Part shown: positions 31,295 through 37,798 of the stretch, piece by piece
How positions within the stretch are numbered: the stretch's first letter is position 1
Layout of the letters: each line of letters opens with the position of its first letter
Source of the DNA: Blastocatellia bacterium UBA7656
Lineage (GTDB): Bacteria > Acidobacteriota > Blastocatellia > UBA7656
Assembly (NCBI GenBank): GCA_002483445.1
Contig: DLHY01000169.1
Coordinates: 1 to 37,798 of the forward strand
Direction: 5' to 3'
DNA length: 37,798 bases
Notes under the pieces: model-generated
The model's input: the letters and a program-made list of their open reading frames with translations, nothing else
Told to the model about the DNA's origin: nothing
Databases searched by the model: none
Program-made: the position numbers and the translations under genes

Positions 31295-32059
31295 TCAGAA
31301 TCTCTCGAAGAAAAGGGCGATGCGACGTATGCCTCCGACCAGAAGCACGGCGATTGGAGGATACAAAAGCACGCTCAAAACTCCTCCCGGCAGAAACGTC
31401 GCCCGGTCGCTTGCGGGAAGAAATTTGCTGACGATGTAACCCAGCCCGATGGATACCACATACCCGCACACCAGAAATACGAGGCCCGCCCTGCGGCTTA
31501 TAGGCTTGTCGGGCGGCGTCTCTTCGCGAAAGACGCTCGTCAGATGATCAGGCACGTGGTAAGTATATCGCGCCAGCACCTTCGAAATATTTTTCACCAG
31601 ATAGAACGATCCGTAGAGCGCCAGCGCAATGATCGCCGCCTGTCCTATTCGGCTGTTGAGTTTTTCTATTCTGGTTTCGGTAGCGATCACGAAAAACGCG
31701 GAGAGAAACAGCGGGACTACGACCAGCACGGCCTCGAATCGGGCGGCTGATTCGCGGCGTTCGTGAGCGAGCATCTCATCGACCATTCGATCAAACTCGC
31801 GCTGAATCGCCACGACTTCCGCCGCGCGGGCGTAAAACGTTCGCGGCGCTTCATCGTATTCGCCCCGGTCATAAGCCGCGCGGCGCGCGGGGTCGATGAG
31901 TATGTGATAAGCCTCGTTGATCTTTGCGAACTGCGCGTTCGCGTCAGGCGAGGAGGATATGTCAGGGTGATATTTGCGCGCGAGTCGCCGATAAGCCGAA
32001 CGGATTTCAGCCGCGCTTGCGCCGTGCGAGAGGCCGAGAATTTTGTAGAAGTCCGCCAT
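31295..32059 (-). CDS. Membrane-anchored J-domain protein
   Basis: The first 70 residues form a canonical J domain (F-Y-K-I-L-G-L, R-K-Y-H-P-D, A-Y-H-I-L-I-D-P-A-R-R-A-A-Y-D). After a short linker the C-terminal half has about four hydrophobic segments (for example L-V-V-V-P-L-F-L-S-A-F-F-V-I and G-L-V-F-L-V-C-G-Y-V-V), so it should tether DnaK to the inner membrane. There is no zinc-finger or substrate-binding domain of classical DnaJ. It is 254 residues, ATG start with AGGA nearby, and is tail to tail with the other J-domain gene. Confidence 0.85.
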   Translation of the reverse strand: MADFYKILGLSHGASAAEIRSAYRRLARKYHPDISSSPDANAQFAKINEAYHILIDPARRAAYDRGEYDEAPRTFYARAAEVVAIQREFDRMVDEMLAHERRESAARFEAVLVVVPLFLSAFFVIATETRIEKLNSRIGQAAIIALALYGSFYLVKNISKVLARYTYHVPDHLTSVFREETPPDKPISRRAGLVFLVCGYVVSIGLGYIVSKFLPASDRATFLPGGVLSVLLYPPIAVLLVGGIRRIALFFERF

Positions 32060-32193
32060 GTCCTGAACTCTTATGAGATGTCCCTCGACACCTTCTGTTC
32101 AAAAGTTTGGCGCTCTGACTGCGAAGGGGCAATGCCCTGATCGCAGAAATTTTACTATGCGGCGGGGCGCATCTCAAGCATTGATTATATAGG

Positions 32194-32700
32194 CTAACGC
32201 TCCATCCTTATGTGGGTGCGATGGGTGTTGATGTGGCATATCGCCGCCGCAAGCGCGTCCGAGGCGTCGAGAGGTTCGGGAGGTTCCTTGAGCTTGAGGA
32301 GTATTTTCACCATCTCCTGAACCTGATGTTTTTCGGCCCGTCCATAGCCGACGAGGGCGGACTTGATCTCAAGCGGCGAGTATTCAAATACTGGCACGCC
32401 CGCTCGCGCAGCAGCCACCAACACGACGCCGCGAACGTGACCGAGCTTCAATGCGCTTTTGACATTGATTGCGTAAAAGGTTTCTTCGACCGAGCAGGCG
32501 TCAGGGCGGAGTCTGGCGATTACTTCTTCAAGGCGTTGATTGATGATGAGCAATCGTTCGGCGAAGTTGAATCGTGAAGGAGCGCGGATGCCGGCGTATT
32601 CGACAAGCTCATACTGGCTGCCGCGGCTATCGACGACTCCGTAGCCGGTCGTATCGCTTCCGGGATCGACTCCCAGCACGCGCATTCGCTCGTCTTTCAT
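32194..32700 (-). CDS. ruvC: Holliday junction resolvase RuvC
   Basis: RuvC cleaves Holliday junctions made by homologous recombination, normally with RuvAB. The acidic active-site residues are present: V-L-G-V-D-P-G-S-D, S-V-E-E-T-F, and the C-terminal D-A-S-D-A-L-A-A-A. The length is 168 from ATG 32700; a second ATG at 32685 would give the usual M-R-V-L-G-V-D-P-G-S start (163 residues) and is equally plausible. It lies 5 bp after the yebC-family stop, so the two are in one operon, a common arrangement. ruvA and ruvB are not adjacent in this window. Confidence 0.95.
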   Translation of the reverse strand: MKDERMRVLGVDPGSDTTGYGVVDSRGSQYELVEYAGIRAPSRFNFAERLLIINQRLEEVIARLRPDACSVEETFYAINVKSALKLGHVRGVVLVAAARAGVPVFEYSPLEIKSALVGYGRAEKHQVQEMVKILLKLKEPPEPLDASDALAAAICHINTHRTHIRMER

Positions 32701-32705
32701 CTAGT

Positions 32706-33449
32706 TCAACCAGCTGCCTGCATGTCTTCATCTGGCATGTCGAAGTTAGCGGCCACGTTTGCAACGTCGTCGTGATCTTCCAGAGCTTCCATCAACCGCA
32801 AGACCTGTTGCGCTGCGGCCCCGCTGACCTGAACCGAATTGGTCGGGCGCATCACCACTTCAGATGACAGTGTGGAGATGCCTGCCGCCTTGATTGCGTC
32901 AAGCACAGTGTTGAAATCTTCGGGCGCAGTCACTACCTCCCACGATTCGCCGTCGTCTGAGACATCTTCAGCCCCGGCTTCGATGGCAAGCTCCATGATG
33001 CGATCTTCTTCAACGGCGTCGCGCTCGATCAGTATCATGCCCACCTTCTGAAACATCCACGAGACCGATCCGTTTTCGCCAAGATTTCCGCCGTTCTTCG
33101 AGAAGATGTGACGAATTTCAGCGACCGTGCGCGTGCGGTTGTCGGTTTGAGCTTCGATGAAGACCGCCACCCCGCTCGGCCCGTAGCCTTCATAGGTGAT
33201 GTCTTCGATGGCCGCGCCAGCTATTTCGCCCGTGCCGCGCTTGACGGCGTTCATCATCGTGTCTTTGGGCATATTCATCGCTTTGGCGTCATCCATCGCT
33301 TTTCGCAGACGAGCATTTCCCGCAGGGTCGCCGCCGCCGCGCGCCGCGACCGTGAGTTCTTTTATTAGCCTTGAGAACATCTTGCCGCGCTTGGCATCGA
33401 TGGCCCCCTTCTTATGCTTGATCGAATGCCATTTTGAGTGTCCTGACAT
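32706..33449 (-). CDS. yebC: YebC/PmpR family transcriptional regulator
   Basis: This widespread 247-residue protein has M-S-G-H-S-K-W-H-S-I-K-H-K-K at its start and M-x-D-A-K-A-M-N-M-P-K, G-P-S-G-V-A-V-F-I, and E-x-L-E-D-H-D-D-V-A motifs. Family members act as transcriptional regulators or bind ribosomes to help translate polyproline; the exact role here is open. The ATG at 33449 lies downstream of a likely promoter at 33523-33552. It is followed directly by ruvC on the same strand, the usual order. Confidence 0.96.
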   Translation of the reverse strand: MSGHSKWHSIKHKKGAIDAKRGKMFSRLIKELTVAARGGGDPAGNARLRKAMDDAKAMNMPKDTMMNAVKRGTGEIAGAAIEDITYEGYGPSGVAVFIEAQTDNRTRTVAEIRHIFSKNGGNLGENGSVSWMFQKVGMILIERDAVEEDRIMELAIEAGAEDVSDDGESWEVVTAPEDFNTVLDAIKAAGISTLSSEVVMRPTNSVQVSGAAAQQVLRLMEALEDHDDVANVAANFDMPDEDMQAAG

Positions 33450-33522
33450 TTTGGTCGTTCCTCTGACTGATATTGTTTTCCCGGCCCGCTTGCGCGGATT
33501 TGATGAATATCGACTGACGTGC

Positions 33523-33552
33523 AGTATACGCCATCAGATCGCGGGTCAGCAA
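33523..33552 (-). promoter_or_regulatory. Probable promoter of the yebC-ruvC operon
   Basis: On the - strand TTGCTG is followed after 18 bp by TATACT. The -10 is good; the -35 matches only its TTG half. It lies about 75 bp before the yebC start. Confidence 0.5.
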
Positions 33553-33666
33553 TGAGAGATGGATTAGATATATACGATCAGAGTGATCCCGTCGCAGCAA
33601 CACACGGCGGCAGGAAAAGAGAGTGATTTTGTTTGCGATTGTTTCTTCATCGCTACAATAGCGCGT

Positions 33667-35172
33667 CTAAAATTCATTCACTCTCTCGCTCATCAGCACT
33701 CGCACGCCCGCGCGCCAGTCTTCGTTGATGCCTATTCGATAAACAGGCACGCGCTCTATTATTGATCCGGCGATGATCCGGGTCGTTGCGTGAAAGCGGA
33801 ACAGCGGCGCGGCGAGATAAAGCAGGGGCGGCTCATCGCTCAACCTCATGCCTTTGAAATATCCGCGACGATGGAAATCTCCGCGCAGCCGGTGCCACTC
33901 GACCCGCAGCCAGTAATCCAATCCCTGAAAAGGAAACTCGCTGTCTTCAGCCACTTTGAGTTCGATCACTACCAGTCGGCCTGTCTTCGTGACTGCAAGC
34001 AGATCGATGAACGTCCTCTGCTCGTTTCTGTAAGCGGGAACCTGTGAATAGACATGGCGCGGATCGAGCGTCGGATCGAGCGCGGTTATGTCACGGCGCA
34101 ACGTGGATTCGAGCCATCTTTCAGACTGAGAACGAAAGAGCATCCCGGTGCGATCCACGGAGTCGGCTTTGCGAGCAGAGATGATTTCTTCGACGAGCGC
34201 GCAGAGTTCGGCGAAGTTCGATTCATCGAGTTTCTTTTTCGACGGCCCGAATTTGACCCCAGCGTGTTTGATCGAAACCTCGGCGAACTCAAGCCCGCGA
34301 ATCGAGAGCAGCACGCGCCCACCTCTCTGATGACGTTCGATCAAATCAGGAGCAAGCCGCGCGATGGATTCGACGAGCGAGGAAACCTCAGTATCGAGCG
34401 ACGGCTCCTGCGGCCATCGGGCGCGGCGCATTCTATCGGCGAGGTCTCCCTGATCGAATGCGGCGACAGGTTCTATGGAAGATTTCGCTTCATCGATTTC
34501 ATAAAGCGAAATGCGCGCTCCCTTGGGACGGACGGCTGTGAGGCGCGTGGCTATCGTGAGGCTTTTATCTTTTGGCGCGAATAGGATCAGTTGGCTGATC
34601 GTCTGACGACGTTGCAAATAATCGAGCCAGACGAGACCGGCTCCCAGAGCCGCATCTATGTCGGCTTGAGTTTCTTTGCTGCCTGCGCCGACTGCTGCGA
34701 TTATTCGGTTGCGATCTTTCAAAACCATCCGCGTATGAACGCCTGAAAAATGGAGCCGGTCATCGCGGGCTGTCGTTGAACGAATGACGCGAACGCCCGC
34801 GAAGTTCGATTCGATCATCGCGCTTAGACTCGCGGCAAACTCGATTCGGGAGCGGACGGATTCTTCATTCATATCTTTGCGGAGCAGTTCGACCGTCGCG
34901 CGGGCGCGGCCCATCTGGCGGGAGCATTCGAGTCTCAATCGTTCAGGTTCCGTTTCGCAGCGTTCGACTCGCCATGAGCGCGACCACTCGTCGCCCCAGC
35001 ACGAAAGGATGAGCTTGCCGTAGGAGATTTCTACTGAAGAGTGACCGGACTCGACTGATGAAATGAAGCGGGAGTTTTCCGCAAGATCGAACGCGCCGCC
35101 TACAAGAAAGAGTTCTATCTCGTAACGTGCGCGGCTGAGGTCTTCGGCGACATTTATGATGCGGCCCTTCAC
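33667..35172 (-). CDS. Uncharacterised protein with PD-(D/E)XK nuclease motif
   Basis: The last third carries a nuclease-like core: W-L-E-S-T-L-R (E355), Q-R-T-F-I-D-L-L-A-V (D390), and L-V-V-I-E-L-K-V (E404-x-K406), separated by 13 residues, which fits the PD-(D/E)XK fold of NucS-, DUF91- and restriction-type nucleases. The first 340 residues form a separate region (for example L-I-L-F-A-P-K-D-K-S-L) that I do not recognise. The total of 501 residues is longer than NucS. The start is GTG at 35172. No methyltransferase or known defence gene flanks it. The likely role is DNA repair or restriction, inferred from the motif only. Confidence 0.72.
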   Translation of the reverse strand: MKGRIINVAEDLSRARYEIELFLVGGAFDLAENSRFISSVESGHSSVEISYGKLILSCWGDEWSRSWRVERCETEPERLRLECSRQMGRARATVELLRKDMNEESVRSRIEFAASLSAMIESNFAGVRVIRSTTARDDRLHFSGVHTRMVLKDRNRIIAAVGAGSKETQADIDAALGAGLVWLDYLQRRQTISQLILFAPKDKSLTIATRLTAVRPKGARISLYEIDEAKSSIEPVAAFDQGDLADRMRRARWPQEPSLDTEVSSLVESIARLAPDLIERHQRGGRVLLSIRGLEFAEVSIKHAGVKFGPSKKKLDESNFAELCALVEEIISARKADSVDRTGMLFRSQSERWLESTLRRDITALDPTLDPRHVYSQVPAYRNEQRTFIDLLAVTKTGRLVVIELKVAEDSEFPFQGLDYWLRVEWHRLRGDFHRRGYFKGMRLSDEPPLLYLAAPLFRFHATTRIIAGSIIERVPVYRIGINEDWRAGVRVLMSERVNEF

Positions 35173-35250
35173 GCGCGACTTTTATCACCAGCGCGATGAT
35201 GGGTCAAGTATCCACGAAGGATCACGAATGTCTTTGATCCTATAACTCAT

Positions 35251-35447
35251 GAGCCGCGTTAGCGGCTCGATGATTGTAGCCGTGTGCTTCAGCGCAGGGG
35301 AAGGGGCGAGCAGAAATCCGCGTCGCGCGAGCGACGATTGATCTCTTTCGATGAACGATTCAACCGTCGCTGACGCGACGAGATCGACCTGGTCACGATC
35401 CACCGCGCACTAAAGTACGCGGCTAAACCCAACCGCCGCTACGCGGC
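35251..35447. repeat. REP hairpin cluster with five palindromes
   Basis: GAGCCGC/GCGGCTC with GTTA loop (35251-35268), CGTCGC/GCGACG with GCGA loop (35321-35336), CGTCGC/GCGACG with TGAC loop (35365-35380), CCGCG/CGCGG (35403-35422), and GCCGC/GCGGC with TAC loop (35435-35447). Direct GCGGCTCAGGA copies recur up to the end of the oxidase gene at 35470-35480. The middle two face each other like a REPIN. No REP-associated transposase is in the window. Confidence 0.75.
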
Positions 35448-35473
35448 TCAGGAGTTATTTGATCCTTCGCGGC

Positions 35474-36901
35474 TCAGGAACTCGCTTCCTGGGCTTCACG
35501 GGCGGCGCGATGGCCGGATTCAATCGCGCCGTTCATATAGCCCTGCCAGGAAGCCGTATGCTCGCCCGCGAAATGAATGCGGCCTTCAGGCTCGGCAATC
35601 CTGGGGCGCAGGCTGACGGATTCGCCCGGTCGAAAGTATGCATACGTTCCTCCGGCCCACTCATCCTCCTGCCACCACTTCACCGCCCCGCCTTCGAAAT
35701 ATCTCCCGGCTTCGGGGTGAAGCTCTGTGACTGCGGCGAGAATTTTTTTCAATCTGTCATCAACGCCGAGGCGGGCTATCTCCATCCCGCTTTTGTCCGG
35801 GATATAAGCGGTCAGCAGTCCGCGCGGCCCCGGCTGCCCGCCCGTCGCTTCATAAACTGAGCCGATCAAACCCGTCAGACTCCTGCGCCTCTCGCCTTTC
35901 GCTTTGAGCCAGAACCGCTCGCGGAACTGCAAGGGAGCCTTGAGTATCTGCCCGTATGAGAGAGCGCGGATGGTCTTCATCTTCTGTTCGGAAAGAGCCG
36001 GGGCGAATTCTATATGGCGAACGCAGGTGAAAGGGGCGGCTATGATGATGCGCTCTGAGGTCAACTGTTGTTGCGATCCGTTTTCGAGAAACGTGACGAT
36101 GACGCCTGCCGCGTTATGCTCGATTTTCAGGACGGGGCGCGAGTAATGAATTTTTTCACTGAGACGCGATGCCAGCGATTTCGGCACGAGGTCGTTGCCG
36201 CCTGCTATGCGAAAGCTGGCGCGTGATTCAGGCAAAGCGAATTCACTGAGAAGGTGCAGAGCCGATATGCTTTCTATGTTTATCGCCATCAGGTTCGACA
36301 CCTCGCGCTGCATCTGCGAGATCATCTCTGCGGGCGCATTGATTTGTTTGAGCAACTGATAGAACGAGAGCCGGTCGTATTCGGCGCGGGAAGGATTTTT
36401 ATCTTCGAATGGTTTGATCTGTTTGATTATGGACTGGAGTTTTTCGTGAGGCTCGCGCGAGCGGGGAGAAAAATTCAGCGTCTCCTGTTCGGTGTCGATG
36501 AAGCTTCCGCGATAAAGTCCGAGGCCGAATTCTTCGACGTATCTGTGCATATAATCGTGATTATGCTCGACCCACTCGCCGCCCGCTTCGGCATAAAGAT
36601 CATCGGCGAAATCTCGAACAGTCAGGACGCGACCCCCAGCGCGATTGCGGGCTTCAAGCACGGTGACATCATGACCGGCCAGAGTGAGTTCATAAGCTGC
36701 GGTGAGTCCGGCGAGACCCGCGCCGATGACGATTATTTTTTTAGAGCGATCCGTCTTTTCGCGCGAGAAGAATTTCGTCGGGCCGACCTGCGCCCGGATT
36801 GATGATGGTCGAAGAGCAATCGCGCCGAGCGAGAGTGTTTTCAAAAAGTCGCGGCGCGAACATCTGCTTTCGTCGGGGAGGGAATCAACTTTGTTGCGCA
36901 T
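35474..36901 (-). CDS. Tat-exported flavin amine oxidase
   Basis: The N-terminus has a perfect twin-arginine motif (S-R-R-D-F-L-K) and hydrophobic stretch, so the FAD-loaded enzyme should be exported folded. The dinucleotide-binding motif I-G-A-G-L-A-G-L-T-A-A (about residues 57-67) and G-G-R-V follow. The C-terminus has the FAD-capping I-H-F-A-G-E-H-T-A-S-W-Q-G-Y-M-N-G-A-I-E-S-G motif of monoamine-oxidase-type enzymes, split here only for readability. It likely oxidises an amine or amino acid, releasing hydrogen peroxide and ammonia in the periplasm. It has 475 residues, ATG 36901 with GAGG eight bases upstream. Its last codons overlap the REP cluster, so the C-terminal E-A-S-S may be repeat-derived. 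Confidence 0.9.
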   Translation of the reverse strand: MRNKVDSLPDESRCSRRDFLKTLSLGAIALRPSSIRAQVGPTKFFSREKTDRSKKIIVIGAGLAGLTAAYELTLAGHDVTVLEARNRAGGRVLTVRDFADDLYAEAGGEWVEHNHDYMHRYVEEFGLGLYRGSFIDTEQETLNFSPRSREPHEKLQSIIKQIKPFEDKNPSRAEYDRLSFYQLLKQINAPAEMISQMQREVSNLMAINIESISALHLLSEFALPESRASFRIAGGNDLVPKSLASRLSEKIHYSRPVLKIEHNAAGVIVTFLENGSQQQLTSERIIIAAPFTCVRHIEFAPALSEQKMKTIRALSYGQILKAPLQFRERFWLKAKGERRRSLTGLIGSVYEATGGQPGPRGLLTAYIPDKSGMEIARLGVDDRLKKILAAVTELHPEAGRYFEGGAVKWWQEDEWAGGTYAYFRPGESVSLRPRIAEPEGRIHFAGEHTASWQGYMNGAIESGHRAAREAQEASS

Positions 36902-37010
36902 AGATCATACCTCGCTTTGTCGGGCAAGGTTATTGAAAGCGATGGGGGAAGTCAAATCTGGAGCGAGGACGCTCAAAAGCAGAGCCGTTTTTCGATAACG
37001 CCGAATCTCT

Positions 37011-37715
37011 CTAGCGCGCGATGTTATGCGCCTGCTGCAATGAATGACGGATAAAGCTGTAAAGTTCCTCGAATGACTCTTGGGGTGAAAATGGAACGTA
37101 GGGGATCATCTGCACGCTGCGAAGCCCGTAGGGGAGGTCTTCGATTTTCATTTCGCTGATCATGGTAAAGATTTTGCCGCGCGGTTTTCTCGCGGAATGA
37201 ATCTCAGCCAGAAAGCTTCGCCATTCGTAGCCGACCCAGCCCGAATCCAGATGCTCCGGCCTTGTGCCGAATACGATCAGGCAGGTGGCCTTATCCAGAG
37301 CGCTATCAATGGCCGCGCAATAATCGCTTTCGCCAAGTATCGCCAGGCTTACGGCGCTGAAGAATACCTTGTGTCCTCGCGAGGTCAGATAATCGTACAG
37401 CCCCCTGGCCGCAAGCAAATCGGCTGAATTGAAGGTGATGAATATCTGGCTGCTTGCTGCTCTCGCTATTTCAGCCCTATGCTCACTTTCGGAAATCGAC
37501 AGCGACTCGTTGCCCTCTTCTTTTTCCCACTTCAGATAGCGTTGAATGATGTTGCGCGCGACCGGGCAGAAATCGAGCTTATCAGGCTCGTCGCGAAATC
37601 TCTGCTTTTCCTGCTCTGTCCGCAATCCGGCTTGAGAGGGGAACGTTTCCTTTTCGGTCAGTTCCTCAAGCCTTTCGGGCTTGCATTCCTGGCCGTCGAA
37701 GAAAAGTTGGCTCAT
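37011..37715 (-). CDS. TIR-domain protein
   Basis: The 234-residue protein has an N-terminal segment of about 80 residues with no recognised fold, then a TIR domain (about 88-225). The latter shows Q-I-F-I-T-F-N-S-A-D, K-V-F-F-S-A-V-S, A-T-C-L-I-V-F-G-T and W-V-G-Y-E-W-R-S-F-L; W160 and E164 fit the conserved W-x-x-x-E of catalytic TIRs, which cleave NAD or make signal nucleotides. Bacterial TIR proteins often serve in anti-phage defence. No Thoeris, CBASS or argonaute partner is seen nearby. It starts at ATG 37715, directly after a 15-bp stretch that is also at the window start. Codon choice is not obviously foreign. Confidence 0.85.
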   Translation of the reverse strand: MSQLFFDGQECKPERLEELTEKETFPSQAGLRTEQEKQRFRDEPDKLDFCPVARNIIQRYLKWEKEEGNESLSISESEHRAEIARAASSQIFITFNSADLLAARGLYDYLTSRGHKVFFSAVSLAILGESDYCAAIDSALDKATCLIVFGTRPEHLDSGWVGYEWRSFLAEIHSARKPRGKIFTMISEMKIEDLPYGLRSVQMIPYVPFSPQESFEELYSFIRHSLQQAHNIAR

Positions 37716-37730
37716 GTAACCAATTTGTGC
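37709..37730 (-). repeat. Inverted copy of the window's first 22 bp
   Basis: It covers the start codon region of the TIR gene (ATG at 37715) and 15 bases upstream of it. The sequence beyond 37730 (37731-37798) shows no gene. Confidence 0.9.
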
Positions 37731-37798
37731 TTAACGACAATCTGAGCAATGAAGTTTTGGTTGATGCGCTTTAGGTTGATTCTATGTTCACACATCGC

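Noticed and set aside
35185..35403. A 72-codon open frame on the - strand between the nuclease-like and oxidase genes
   Set aside because: It lies across three REP palindromes and shows no coding signal; repeat DNA of this type keeps frames open by chance.

Overview
This window looks like chromosomal DNA from a member of the Acidobacteriota, most likely a Blastocatellia-type lineage. I infer this from two very large Oar-type TonB-dependent outer-membrane proteins that open with a carboxypeptidase-regulatory-like domain and end in aromatic F, from secreted TPR proteins paired with them, from Tat-exported proteins, and from moderately GC-rich intergenic DNA packed with short palindromic repeats. 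No rRNA, tRNA, integrase or transposase gene was recognised, so the taxonomic call rests on protein content only.

Layout. 1-842: the 3' part of a TPR protein with three nearly identical 120-bp repeats, cut by the window edge. 1109-6713: a housekeeping run on the + strand: a strong sigma-70 promoter, rplU, rpmA, obgE, nadD, rsfS, an orphan sigma-54 activator, rlmH, a DksA/TraR zinc-finger protein and comF. 7161-20496: an envelope cluster: Oar-like receptor 1, secreted TPR protein 1, a Tat-exported unknown, Oar-like receptor 2, a small two-gene nucleotidyltransferase cassette, and secreted TPR protein 2 on the - strand. 20570-26208: an MFS exporter diverging from a family-4-type uracil-DNA glycosylase, then a 1.5-kb segment framed by 84-bp inverted repeats that carries a FlgT-C-like secreted protein, then a secreted protein with kinase-like motifs and a small secreted protein. 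26321-33449: a soluble HAMP/MCP protein fused to an oligopeptide-type substrate-binding domain, a DUF4388-DnaJ-TPR protein, a membrane J-domain protein, ruvC and the YebC-family regulator. 33667-37715: a PD-(D/E)XK nuclease-like protein, a REP hairpin cluster, a Tat-exported flavin amine oxidase and a TIR-domain protein.

How the genes may work together. The first block couples ribosome assembly and maturation (L21, L27, Obg, RsfS, RlmH) with NAD synthesis (NadD), as in many bacteria, with an enhancer-binding protein inserted. The second block probably forms an outer-membrane uptake or secretion module in which each Oar-type barrel has a periplasmic TPR partner. The MCP-SBP fusion, with no visible membrane segment, suggests cytoplasmic ligand sensing.

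The intergenic DNA is notable. Several gaps hold hairpins built from 7-8-bp tandem repeats facing each other; their repeat sequences differ but their architecture is the same. Other gaps hold REP or REPIN-like paired hairpins. The first 22 bases of the window are repeated in inverted orientation 68 bases from its other end, which suggests that the window edge is an assembly or repeat boundary.
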